Shown here: one piece after another, positions 11,993 to 22,568 of the stretch | Numbering within the stretch: the stretch's first letter is position 1 | Layout: every line of letters starts with the position of its first letter | NCBI GenBank assembly: GCA_036971475.1 | Contig: JBAIZL010000002.1 | Location: 127,197,033-127,261,032, forward strand | Direction: 5' to 3' | Length of the DNA stretch: 64,000 nucleotides | DNA from: Prosapia bicincta | Taxonomy: Eukaryota > Arthropoda > Insecta > Hemiptera > Cercopidae | Made by a program: the position numbers and the translations under genes | Notes under the pieces: model-generated | What the model was told of the DNA's origin: nothing | What the model saw: only the letters and a program-made list of their open reading frames with translations | Database searches by the model: none

Positions 11993-12160
11993 ATGTTTTC
12001 TCTTTATTGCCCACATGAGATGTGTGAGAACAAAGAATGTGATGAGTTTATTTTAAATAATCGAAAGATTCATATCTCAAATCAGCCTTATGTGATGGAG
12101 CCTATACTACGTGACAGTGCAGATGATGTTTGTTATTATTGTAACAAACTAGAGAAGTTA
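11993..12160 (+). CDS. Unrecognised Cys-rich open frame, possible exon
   Basis: After a TTTAG-like acceptor an ATG opens a frame of about 56 codons beginning MFSLYCPHEMCENKECDEF and including CYYCNKLEKLN. It stays open until GTATGT at about 12162, which could be a donor. The spacing C-x4-C-x3-C and C-x2-C might bind metal, but no family is recognised. The frame then continues artificially into (TA)n. It could equally be a chance open frame or transposon remnant. Confidence 0.25.
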
Positions 12161-12165
12161 AATTG

Positions 12166-12198
<33 letters not shown>

Positions 12199-12215
<17 letters not shown>

Positions 12216-12333
12216 TGGTTAAGTGCTTTGATGTGTTTCTATTTCAAGACTACAGAGTGGACTATTACCAAGGTAAGTCTGTCAGTCTCCTAGTCCAAAA
12301 AATCTTAATAATCTTTACCAACCAAAACTAACC

Positions 12334-12419
<86 letters not shown>
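12199..12419 (-). repeat. Retroposon-like unit, copy 2, with T-run and (AT)n
   Basis: Second copy of the unit at 9509-9770: T-run 12199-12216, core 12236-12335 (TTTCTATTTCAAGACTACAG onward), then about 80 bases of (AT)n. The (AT)n tract is interrupted at 12420 by a pogo-type MITE and resumes after it. Confidence 0.55.
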
Positions 12420-12421
<2 letters not shown>

Positions 12422-13297
12422 CAGTAAACTCCCGATTATTCGTGGAATAGGGTGGCCCGGCAATGCCGGATAACGAATTCCTCGGATAATCCGCTATGAA
12501 CAAAGAATACGCAAAACTATCGATAATCGATTATTATACCATAAGTTACACAAATAATGACCCTGGTTAATGCAATTCACAAATAATCTTCAGAGGACAA
12601 AATAAATACAGAAAATAATTTAAAATGTAGATTTGACGGATTAAAACATGTAAATTCATATGTCTAGCTATTTACAATACGTACATAAGTATATGTCAAA
12701 TGTAAGTATGTATGTACATATGTAATTACCTTTACACATAATACTTTAACTTTTTAACAAAAAAATCTGTCACTTTCGTCTGTTTTTTTGTGAGCATTGA
12801 TTTAGTTTTAATGTGCGAACTAAGTTTCTTGAGAACCATTTTGTCGCACAGTGTCTACTTGTGTCACGTGTGTCACAAAGCCATAAAGATCGATAATGTA
12901 TATGACAGACATGGATAATGCGTATGTCACATCCTAGACTATTTATAGCCGAGATTAGCTGACATTTGTTTACAATCTTACGATACACATTAGGTTTTCG
13001 GGCGTCCAAGCATTTTGTCATTGTCTCATATACAGTAGTCTGCTCGCCCCTTTTATTTCGCTGGCCCGCGTCGGGATGTTTCCCTTTCAATGTAAAAATT
13101 AGTACGTACATATTTACATATCTATTTCCTTCATCTTAACTTCTATTAAGCCTTATATGTATTTTCGTCGTAATTCACCGTTTGGAAATTTAAACACATG
13201 AATCTGATTGGAATAAAAATTGGATATTTGTAAAACAATGCCGGATCCCGGATAATCCGCAAACCGGTTAATCCGCCCACGGATAATCGGTAGTTTA

Positions 13298-13300
<3 letters not shown>
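12422..13300. mobile_element. pogo/Tigger-type MITE inserted in a TA microsatellite
   Basis: The left end CAGTAAACTCCCGATTATTC and the right end, whose inverse is CAGTAAACTACCGATTATCC, form terminal inverted repeats of about 24 bp flanked by TA (12420-12421 and 13301-13302). Internal subterminal copies of GGATAATCCGC are seen at both ends. The 879-bp interior has no transposase; the open frames on the - strand look like chance. The ends match the pogo/Tigger class, so it was probably mobilised by a related transposase. (AT)n continues on both sides. Confidence 0.8.

Positions 13301-13342
<42 letters not shown>
13301..13342. repeat. (TA)n microsatellite, right half
   Basis: Continuation of the (AT)n tract split by the MITE at 12422-13300. 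Confidence 0.9.
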
Positions 13343-13348
<6 letters not shown>

Positions 13349-15119
13349 GACACATATCTGTCGCTCCCACGTAATGATTTGCGAAGATGGAGAAAACTGA
13401 CATTTGAGCAGTTACTGTATACTTCATAAAGAGTTATGAAAGCAAAGGAAATGTATGCCGTCTTTCAAAACATACTGGGAACTTTTCCCCTTCACAATCA
13501 ACTGTTACCATGTAGACAAATAAGTTTAAATTTGGTTGGGACAGCTTAGGTTATATGTAGTGGTTGACTAAGATGTGCCACTACATCAGAAACTATTGCA
13601 AAAGTGCATAAAATTATTATCGTGGATTGTTTTTGAAGGCGAGAGAAATATTTGAACCTGTAAAAGTATCATCTAAACCATTTTATAAAATAAGTGATCC
13701 CACTTTTAGTAAAGTTTTTTACTTGAATCACATTTAAAAATTTTGTTTCCAACTCTACATGTTTTTCTGGTACCAATTCCTCTTTGCAGATAATATAGTG
13801 ACTCCAAAGAGTATAAGTAGCATGATTTTGGTCCCAGTCACAGCCTACCATTTAAATCCATCTTCTTGTGAGGAAGGTTCAGCTTAATAGGGGAGGATTT
13901 TTGAAGTGTCCTTCAAGTTCACTTGGGAGCATAGAGTTAATAGATAAAACCTTCATGCAATGAACACATTAACTCTCTTTACCTACTTTTTTACTATACT
14001 TTGATACAACAAATCATAATCTAAATATTTGTGGTCATATTTCCCATACTTTGTTTTACAAGATGTTTTACTTAAATCAGCTCCTACATTAAAAATGTAG
14101 TGCTTGTTCTTGATTCGATAACACCATTGCCTTTGAAAACTCTGCATGGTAAACTCCACTAGCACTAGACACAATCAGTTGAAATTTTAACATTGAAATT
14201 CATAGTGTCCTTAATTAAGCATACTAATTCATCTCACTGTCTGCCTAGTTTTAAATTGGATTGCAAAATTTCTATAGACATTTCACAAAAATTGAACATT
14301 TAGAATGGGATTTTTGCATCCAGCTACTAGTATTGAGCTGTTAGATCTGTCATTTCTTTGCATTGTATAAAAGATTGTATATTATAAATTATATCTAATT
14401 GTAAAAATAAGATTTGGGTTGTGTAAAATGAGATTTTCTAAAGCAATTTTTTATTTTCACTTTTTACTGAGGTAACTGTAGCACTCTATAAGATTAAGAA
14501 CTATACTTTGGGAAACCCTCTTTATTTGGTATTAACCTTTCAACAAGTTTAATGATAACGATTCAATTTTACATATAATTTAATCTGGTATGAGTCTTTT
14601 CCCCTTTTTATAAAATGTCCTATTTTTAATACATAGTATGTTTTATTTCTTTAATTTAGTCCTTTACTAAGAATGGTTTTACTTGTTATGATTTTATTTT
14701 ACAATAAAAATGTTTAAAATTTACTTATTTGTCTACTAGCAATTATTTCTACTACGGTTTTATTAATAATTTTATAGTCATTGTATGTATTAGTTCAAAT
14801 GTGATTAAACAGTGAAGTCGTATGAATCATGAGAAAATGCACGATAACAACTATACCTGTTTATTATTATTCAAATTAATACGTCTTTAGTCATTCTATG
14901 ATGATTATCATCTATGATATTACTGAGCTTAGAGTCAATCTTGTTTATACAGTACAAACACAATATGTGTGCTGTGTTATGTTGCTGTTATTTCAAAATT
15001 AAATTAATAATACAATTATAATTATTGGATTGGTTAATCCAACTAATAATTCTTTTTCCTACATCTCATGTGTAATGATTTAGTTATCTACAATTTATTC
15101 TAAGTATTGTTCCAATGTG
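13343..15119. other. AT-rich DNA without recognised genes
   Basis: Only short open frames on both strands, with no recognisable protein motif. Probably intron of copy 1. Confidence 0.4.
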
Positions 15120-15440
15120 AGTAGAAAGGAACATAAGAGCAATATAGCATAATTATTTTTGGAGTGTAATAACAATATTTCTACTGCTGCTCAAAATAAA
15201 CTTAAAAGTCATATTCAGAAAATAGACAGTAGCAAAAACACACATAAATGTCCATTATATGGTTACTTTGCTTCTACCAAATTCAGGCTTAATATACATG
15301 TTAGGCCTGTAGACGTTAGAGAAACCTTTATGAATTTAGACAAATGAGAAAAGCCTTTTAATCTTGCATGGTGGGATTATTCCTCTCAGATTACATCCAG
15401 TCCTGATATACATGTTATGAGAGCACACTCTTTCATGTTA
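15120..15440 (+). pseudogene. Decayed zinc-finger exon
   Basis: The sequence encodes, with stops, a segment parallel to the start of the exon at 17374: a lead-in, then LECNNNISTAAQNKLKSHIQ (compare VECNFSTSNQNKVRSHSQ), then HKCPLYGYFASTKFRLNIHV, a finger lacking its second cysteine, and further broken fingers ending at HVMRAHS. A TGA stops the frame at 15345-15347. It is therefore a duplicated zinc-finger exon, upstream of the functional-looking one, that has lost zinc ligands and frame. Confidence 0.7.
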
Positions 15441-15661
15441 TGAGTAATGACTCATTCACTGCTCCAGCGATAAGTCACTTTTTGTTTTGAATGCGGCGAT
15501 TCAACTTAAGCTCTTTCGCCAAGATAAAAATCTTTTTCTTTGTATAGGGTGCTAATTCCACTGTGTTCATTCTTGATAGATATCATTTTAAAACTTGTGT
15601 TTTTAGTCTTATAGATATTGAGGTTTTTGTATAAATTACACTTTTTTGTATTAACTTTGAT

Positions 15662-15845
15662 GAAAAAACACTACTTACTGATTTATTCACCAGATGCGTT
15701 TCACACTAGGTCAGCGCATTATTCAATGCTGGGAGGCACTGACAAGACTGTTGCTCAGGTATGTTCTGATGTTGGGTCACACCAATACAACACACCTGGT
15801 GCAAAACGTGTCTGCTGAATAAATCAGTAAGTAGTGGTTTTTTGC
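15662..15845. repeat. Foldback MITE
   Basis: Inverted arms of about 45 bp (about 15662-15708 and 15800-15843) share ACTACTTACTGATTTATTCA. The spacer is about 90 bp. No coding capacity. Confidence 0.6.
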
Positions 15846-16129
15846 CAAGTTATACAAAATAAGTCTACAATATCATTTTGTTAAGACTTATCTTAGCGTT
15901 CATTCTATAAATTGTTGCCACAAATTGACAAATAGCATCCTAAATATGACGAAAACCTTACTTTTTTTGTCTATGTTTAAATATTTTATTAGAAATAATT
16001 ACGTACTAAATTTAAGGTAGTATTTAGTAATTTATTCTCTTATCAATATTTGAAAAATCAGTTAATGTAGTAGTTTAAAACACAGTATGTAGTATGCAAA
16101 CATGTAGTTTACAATCCAGTAGGATATAA

Positions 16130-17050
16130 CTAATTTTAAAAATACTTACCTAAGTGAATACGTAATTGCTTAGTTGTTGACGCTTTTCTAAACATTCCTT
16201 CCTTTTACGAAGCTAACCCTCTACTAGCGGCATCGGTTGTGTGTAAAGGCTCTAACATGAATGGATTTATGATTGTGGAATGGGTGGGTTGTTTGTGTTG
16301 TATGTCATATAATGGGCTTCAAAGTGTGTGTGATCATTTAATACGTTTTCTTTATCTGTTGAGTAGTGTTTGTATATTTCATATTTTCTAAGGTTGTTAG
16401 TGTTTTACTTTGTTTTGATGTATGTAGAACATTTAAATTAGTGTGTATGTCGGTGTGTGTGTGTTGGTTGTTTTTAGGTGTTTTGCGTAGCTGGATTTAG
16501 GGCTTGTTGGTTTTTTTTGGGTAATGTGTTCTTCGAAGCGTGTATAATGACCTGCCGGTTTGGCCGATGTAATAGTTGGGACAATTGTTACATGTTAATT
16601 TGTAAATACTGGATAGATTGTATTTGTCTATTTGTTGTTGATATGGTTGTATGTGTTGTCTTGAAGTGTTTATTGTTTTGTAAGATATTTGGTAATTAAG
16701 TTTTTTTAATGTGGAAGCTATTTTGTGTGTGTTCTTGTTGTGGTAAGTGAGGGATATGTGTTTGTTATTTTTGTGTGGTTTGTTGGTATGGGTGTTTAGT
16801 GATGTTGTTTATGTTTAATTTTCATGTGCATGTTGTCTATAAGTGTATGTCGATAGCAGTTTTGTTGAGCGATGTATTTTATTCTATTTATGCCTTTAAC
16901 CATGTGTTGCACCACCTAATCAATATACCTATGCTGCAGAAAGACTATGATGAAGAACTCAATAATCCCTTACGTATTCACTTAGTTAAGTATTTTTAAA
17001 ATGAGTTTAATCAGTGAATTCAAGATGATTACAACAAGCAACTTCAGTAG
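16130..17050 (-). pseudogene. Penelope-like 3' fragment within a duplicated block
   Basis: Read on the - strand from about 16890 to 16520: a PLE linker (SLTYHNKNTHKIASTLKKL), then SSIYKLTCNNC and YYIGQTGRSLYT, the GIY-YIG start with the first Gly replaced by Ser. The 5' part is missing and joins at about 16900 a non-PLE segment (ACCATGTGTTGCACCACC onward). The same junction recurs at 60705-61620, so the whole block was copied as a unit. Confidence 0.75.
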
Positions 17051-17373
17051 GATTATATCTAGAACTTAGTAGCTACATAAATTTTCAGAACGTCCAGCTA
17101 GATGCTAAATTAGGTATAACGATATCTACAAACTACTATTGTTAAACTACTCAATGGTAAATATTGTGTCCTGATTATAAATTAGAATAATTATTTGTTA
17201 ATTCTATTTAGCTGCCTCAGAAACGACTAGCTTGTTTTTTTTTTACACAATATCCAATCGGGAAACAACATGTACTGACAAATATATTATAGTACTATAT
17301 TACCAAAGTGTAAATGATAGAAATCAATAGCTGAACTAATCCAATCCATAATTTCTTCTATTGTCTGTTCTAG
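17051..17373. other. Intron end before the zinc-finger exon
   Basis: AT-rich, non-coding. It ends in a pyrimidine-rich stretch and TTCTAG at 17368-17373, the acceptor of the zinc-finger exon. Confidence 0.5.
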
Positions 17374-18551
17374 GTATTTTACCAGTAAACGTAAAAGGGA
17401 ACATGAGCACAACATTGCATAAATATGTAGAGTGTAATTTTTCTACCAGTAATCAAAACAAAGTTAGAAGCCATAGTCAAAGAGACGACACAGGAAAAAA
17501 ATATAAATGTGTACAGTGTGATTTTTCTTCTGCTGATAAATCTGTGCTTAGTATACATGTAAGGAGAGTACACAAAAGAGAAAAACCTTATAAATGTGCT
17601 CAATGCAATTATTCTGGTGCTATTAAATCCGATCTTAATTTGCATGTTATGAGAATACACATGAAAGAAAAACCTTATAAATGTGCACACTGTGATTATT
17701 CTGCTGCAACTAAATTTGATATTAAAGTACATGTTCAACGAATACACATCAAAGAAAGACCTTATAAATGTGCACAATGTGATTATTCTGCGGGTGCTTT
17801 ATCCGATCTCAATATCCATATTGTAAGAAAGCACACTAAAGAAAAACCTCATAAATGTGCACAATGCGATTATTCTTTTGCTATTAAATCCATTCTTAAT
17901 AAACATGTTAAAAGAGTACACAAAAAGGAAAAACCTTATACGTGTACACAATGTGATTATTCTGCTGCTGTTAAATCCAATCTTATTAGACATGTTAAGA
18001 GAATACACATTAAAGAAAAACCTTTTAAATGTCCACAATGTGATTATTCTGCTGCTTCTAAATTTGAAATTAAAATACATCTTGAGAGTGTACACTTCAA
18101 AGAAAAAAATTATAAATGTGAAAAATGTGATTATTCTGCTGTCGTTTTAGCCGTTCTCAATAAGCACTATAGAAGAGTACACAAAAGAGAAAAACCTCAT
18201 AAATGTACACAGTGTGATTATTCTGCTGCTGATAAATTTGTACTTAATATGCATGCTAGGAGACTACACAAAAGAGAAAAACCTTATAAATGTGAACAAT
18301 GTGATTATTCTGCTGTTGCTTTAGCCGATCTTAATAAGCACAATAGAAGAGTACACAAAAGAGAAAAACCTTATAAATGTGCACAATGTGATTATTCTGC
18401 TGCTGTTAAAAACAGTCTCGATATACATGTTAGGAGAGTACACAAAAGAGAAAAACCTTATAATTGTGCCCAGTGTGATTATTCTGTTGCTGTTAATTCT
18501 GATCTTAATAAACATGTTAGGAGAGTACACAAAAGAGAAAATCCTATATGA
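17374..18551 (+). CDS. C2H2 zinc-finger exon with 12 complete fingers (copy 1)
   Basis: Main exon of a probable DNA-binding nuclear regulator. After the acceptor at 17372-17373 the first bases complete the codon split by exon B and the frame reads ILPVNVKGNMSTTLHKY. A degenerate finger (first Cys missing) follows, then 12 fingers of exactly 29 residues (87 bp), each C-x2-C-x12-H-x4-H, with linkers of the HKREKPYKC type. All 48 zinc ligands are present. The stop TGA is at 18549-18551, in the linker after the last finger. If translation began inside this exon the first ATG would be 17404, but splicing from exon B fits better. Helix positions -1, 2, 3 and 6 differ between fingers while the scaffold is nearly constant. 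Directly downstream the array continues as nonsense units, so this may be a truncated form of a longer protein. Target unknown. Confidence 0.85.
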
Positions 18552-21055
18552 ATGAGCACAATGAGTTTATTCTGTTGCCGCTAAATCTGATCTTAATTAA
18601 CATGTTAGGAGAGTACACAAAAGAGAAGATCCTCATAAATGTGCACTGTGAGATTATTCTGTTGCTGTTAATTCTGATCTTAATAAACATGTTAGGAGAG
18701 TACACAAAAGAGAAAATCCTATATGAATGAGCACAATGAGTTTATTCTGTTGCCGCTAAATCTGATCTTAATTAACATGTTAGGAGAGTACACAAAAGAG
18801 AAGATCCTCATAAATGTGCACTGTGAGATTATTCTGTTGCTGTTAATTCTGATCTTAATAAACATGTTAGGAGAGTACACAAAAGAGAAAATCCTATATG
18901 AATGAGCACAATGAGTTTATTCTGTTGCCGCTAAATCTGATCTTAATTAACATGTTAGGAGAGTACACAAAAGAGAAGATCCTCATAAATGTGCACTGTG
19001 AGATTATTCTGTTGCTGTTAATTCTGGTCTTTATAAATATGTTAGGAGAGTACAAAAAAGAGAAGATCCTCATAAATGTGCACAGTAAGATTATTCTGTT
19101 GCTGTTAATTCTGATCTTAATAAATAAGTTAGGAGAGTACACAAAAGAGAAGAGCTTCATAAATGTGCATAGTGAGATTATTCTGTTGCTTTTAATTTTG
19201 ATCGTAATAAACATGTGATGAGAGTATACAAAAGAGAAGATTGTCATAAATGTGCACAGTGAGATTATTCTGTTGCTGATAATTCTGATCTTAATAAACA
19301 TGTACGGAGACTGCACAAAAGGGAAAATCCTATATGAATGAGCACAATGAGTTTATTCTGTTGCCGCTAAATCTGATCTTAATTAACATGTTAAGAGAGT
19401 ACACAAAAGAGAAGATCCTCATAAATGTGCACTGTGAGATTATTCTGTTGCTGTTAATTCTGGTCTTTATAAATATGTTAGGAGAGTACAAAAAAGAGAA
19501 GATCCTCATAAATGTGTACAGTAAGATTATTCTGTTGCTGTTAATTCTGATATTAATAAATATGTTAGGAGAGTACACAAAAGAGGAGAGCCTCATAAAT
19601 GTGCACAGTGAGATTATTCTGTTGCTTTTAATTTTGATCGTAATAAACTTGTAAGGAGAGTACAAAAAAGAGAAGATTCTCATAAATGTGCACAGTGAGA
19701 TTATTCTGTTGCTGTTAATTTTGATATTAATAAATATGTTAGGAGAGTACACAAAAGAGGAGAGCCTCATAAATGTGCACAGTGAGATTATTCTGTTGCT
19801 TTTAATTTTGATCGTAATAAACATGTAAGGAGAGTATATAAAAGAGAAGATTCTCATAAATGTGCACAGTGAGATTATTCTGTTGCTGTTAATTTTGATA
19901 TTAATAAATATGTTAGGAGAGTACACAAAAGAGGAGAGCCTCATAAATGTGCACAGTGAGATTATTCTGTTGCTTTTAATTTTGATCGTAATAAACATGT
20001 AAGGAGACTACACAAAAGATAAAATCCTATATGAATGAGCACAATGAGTTTATTCTGTTGCCGCTAAATCTGATCTTAATTAACATGTTAAGAGAGTACA
20101 CAAAAGAGAAGATCCTCATAAATGTGCACTGTGAGATTATTCTGTTACTGTTAATTCTGGTCTTTATAAATATGTTAGGAGAGTACAAAAAAGAGAAGAT
20201 CCTCATAAATGTGTACAGTAAGATTATTCTGTTGCTGTTAATTCTGATATTAATAAATATGTTAGGAGAGTACACAAAAGAGGAGAGCCTCATAAATGTG
20301 CACAGTGAGATTATTCTGTTGCTTTTAATTTTGATCGTAATAAACTTGTAAGGAGAGTACAAAAAAGAGAAGATTCTCATAAATGTGCACAGTGAGATTA
20401 TTCTGTTGCTGTTAATTTTGATATTAATAAATATGTTAGGAGAGTACACAAAAGAGGAGAGCCTCATAAATGTGCACAGTGAGATTATTCTGTTGCTTTT
20501 AATTTTGATCGTAATAAACATGTAAGGAGAGTACAAAAAAGAGAAGATTCTCATAAACGTGCACAGTAAGATTATTCTGTTGCTGTTATTTCTGATATTA
20601 ATAAATATGTTAGGAGAGTACACAAAAGAGGAGAGCCTCATAAATGTGCACAGTGAGATTATTCTGTTGCTTTTAATTTTGATCGTAATAAACATGTAAG
20701 GAGATTACAAAAAAGAGAAGATTCTCATAAATGTGCACAGTGAGATTATTCTGTTGCTGTTAATTCTGATCTTAATAAATATGTTAGGAGAGTACACAAA
20801 AGAGAAGATCCTCATAAATGTGTACAGTAAGATTATTCTGTTGCTGATAATTCTGATCTTAATAAACATGTAAGGACAGTACATAAAAGAGAAGATTCTC
20901 ATAAATGTGCACAGTAAGATTATTCTGTTGCTGTTAATTCTGATCTTAATAAATATGTTAGGAGAGTACAAAAAAGAGAAGATTCTCATAAATGTGCACA
21001 GTGAGATTATTCTGTTGCTGCTAAATCTCATCGTAATATACATGTTTTGTGTGTA
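18546..21055 (+). pseudogene. Nonsense zinc-finger satellite: about 29 units of 87-88 bp
   Basis: The finger array continues past the stop as tandem units alignable to the functional finger codons. I count 29: 24 regular 87-bp units and 5 variants with one extra base (starting near 18548, 18723, 18898, 19334 and 20031). In every regular unit the codon for the second zinc-binding Cys (TGT in functional fingers) reads TGA (18 units) or TAA (6 units). Other finger features such as the HVRRVHKRE-like linker are still visible. Because 87 is a multiple of 3, open frames of up to 222 codons arise on the - strand; they are by-products. Variant units start higher-order blocks of 175, 175, 436 and 697 bp. 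Confidence 0.9.
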
Positions 21056-21240
21056 ATATTCACAAACTTTTTAATATGCACAATCTAATTATTCTGGTGC
21101 TTCCAAAGAAATCTTTAATAGACTTGTGAGAAACGTACATAAAATAGGAAATCCCCTAAAATGTAGATAATATAATAAATATATTTCTTCTAATTACTCC
21201 CATTTTAAAATACAAAATTCTTTTGCTACAAAATTCAATC
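21056..21240 (+). pseudogene. Degenerate last fingers, copy 1
   Basis: CACAATCTAATTATTCTGGTGCTTCC and the following bases match 57190-57330 in copy 2. They are remnants of diverged fingers (SGASK, NRLVR) without intact zinc ligands. The match ends near 21240, where Jockey-like sequence begins. Confidence 0.6.
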
Positions 21241-21309
21241 ATTAGCTTGAACCTATCGCAGTCTTGCTCAAACAAAGAACATACAAATATTCTTTAATAA
21301 AAAGGCCTT

Positions 21310-22013
21310 GAAACTATTGAAAAGCTCTCCCAGGGTAACTTGGCATTTGCATACACTGATGATTCCTCAATAAGGGAGGTGTAGGCGCATCCTCTTTCTT
21401 CTTCCTGACGAAGTAAACGCCAATACGAAAAAATACGGGCCTGATTTCATCAAATATCACCAGCAAGCTTTTGGCGAATAAGGAAGCTGTCACTCTAAAT
21501 GATTCCATTGATTCAGGCCTAAAGGACGGGATGGTAATTTTCTCTGTCTGTAAATCGGCCTTAGAAGCAATAAGAAACGGAGACACAAACACCACCTCTG
21601 CAATAAATGTACTGCTTGAGAGTCTACACTGTAAGGGAAAATCATTTCATCTACAATGGATCCCTGCACACGTAAACATCGAAGGCAATAACTGTGCCGA
21701 CCCATTGACCAAAGAGGCCCGTGAAAACGATCAACCAGGTAATATCATTACACTTGCAGATGTGAACGCAGTGGCCCAAAACAGACTCTTACTTCATAGT
21801 TTTAGGAGGCCACTTATCACCGACTTCGACTGCACCAGAAATTTTACATTGGTCATTGTCAGAATATGAAGATTCTCCCAGACAAGTCCAAGACATATGT
21901 TACCTGCAAAAACTGTCTGGATATCAGTCTAATGTCGACACACATTTTTGAGTGTTTAGCACACACGCCACATGCTTTGAAGTTAGCAATGTTATCACTT
22001 GAAGACCTCTAAG
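21310..22013 (+). pseudogene. Jockey-like retrotransposon, RNase H and C-terminal Cys/His part
   Basis: The fragment starts with an RNase H-like LAFAYTDDSS and continues in a frame from 21471 with VIFSVCKSALEAIRNG, FHLQWIPAHVNIEGNNCADP and LTKEAREND. This is the RNase H fold of Jockey-type elements: the C-terminal Asp (CADP) is kept, but the second catalytic position, usually Asp in FSDSKSAL, is Val/Cys. After a frameshift it ends with YIGHCQ, CKNC and THIFECLAH, the Cys/His motif closing Jockey-type ORF2, and a stop near 22011. It interrupts the zinc-finger region relative to copy 2. Confidence 0.8.
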
Positions 22014-22169
22014 TACTGTACTCTTAACCTAGAAGGCGCCGGAGCCGGAGTCTGGTATCATCCGAACTTTCAATGTTATCTAGAACTTCATGGACACAAA
22101 AACAACATTAATCTCATTTTAAAACACATGTTTGAAACACTCATTATGAGTGTACACATAAAACATCCA

Positions 22170-22310
22170 TGTTAATGTAAAGACAGCCCTATTAGTATAC
22201 ATGTTAGGAGAGTACAGAGTAGAAAAAACCCTCACAAATATCCAGAACATGGTTATTTTGCTTCTGGGAAATCCAATCTTTGCACTAGTACCCTGCCTTT
22301 TTTTGTACTG
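22170..22310 (+). pseudogene. Last zinc-finger remnant before the terminal exon, copy 1
   Basis: The sequence matches 57580-57690 in copy 2 and encodes HKYPEHGYFASGKSNLC, a finger with both cysteines substituted (Tyr and His). No clear donor site was identified. Confidence 0.5.
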
Positions 22311-22440
22311 TAGGAAAATGCATAGTTATTTTTGAATCTGTCTCAAGAATCCATCCGCCTCCTTTCAAGAATATTGCTCTGAAATTTCAGTTGGCCTTAG
22401 ACTCAGTGAGTGTATGAACGTACATTTGTTTGTCTTTTAG

Positions 22441-22568
22441 TGGGGCTTATGAATTTAGAAAGAAATGACAGTAATTCTAGAAATTTAATTTTCGAGATGG
22501 AGAGCAAGAATGCAGGAGAGGATTCTGATCTTGAAGATACTGCAACTATTGCAAATAACTCAGTATAG
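22441..22568 (+). CDS. Zinc-finger gene copy 1, terminal exon
   Basis: After GTCTTTTAG the frame reads (TG)GLMNLERNDSNSRNLIFE, then MESKNAGEDSDLEDTATI and a stop TAG at 22566-22568. The acceptor, phase and reading frame are shared with the copy 2 exon at 57850-58025, which continues about 16 codons further before its stop. The peptide is acidic and rich in Asp, Glu, Ser and Asn, and could be a regulatory tail. Whether it is reached in copy 1 is unclear, because the zinc-finger exon ends in a stop at 18551 and no donor is visible. Confidence 0.45.

Noticed and set aside
13146..13427. Short frames rich in Tyr-Ile on the - strand
   Set aside because: They come from the (TA)n microsatellite and the non-coding interior of the MITE.
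17379..18530. Open frames on the - strand opposite the intact finger exon
   Set aside because: They are the mirror of the same 87-bp periodic coding sequence; the + strand shows 48 intact zinc ligands.
18894..21043. Long open frames on the - strand and in the alternative + frames across the finger array (up to 222 codons)
   Set aside because: The 87-bp unit is a multiple of three, so any frame free of stops in one unit stays open through the array. The repeated peptides (such as SNRIISLCTFMRIFSF) are by-products.
18546..21055. TGA codons as selenocysteine or reassigned cysteine codons in the finger array
   Set aside because: Attractive because TGA replaces TGT exactly, but six units have TAA at the same place, five units are frameshifted, and no SECIS-like element was identified.
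18546..21055. CRISPR-like or minisatellite-only interpretation of the 87-bp repeats
   Set aside because: Units align codon by codon with the adjacent functional zinc fingers and have no repeat/spacer alternation.
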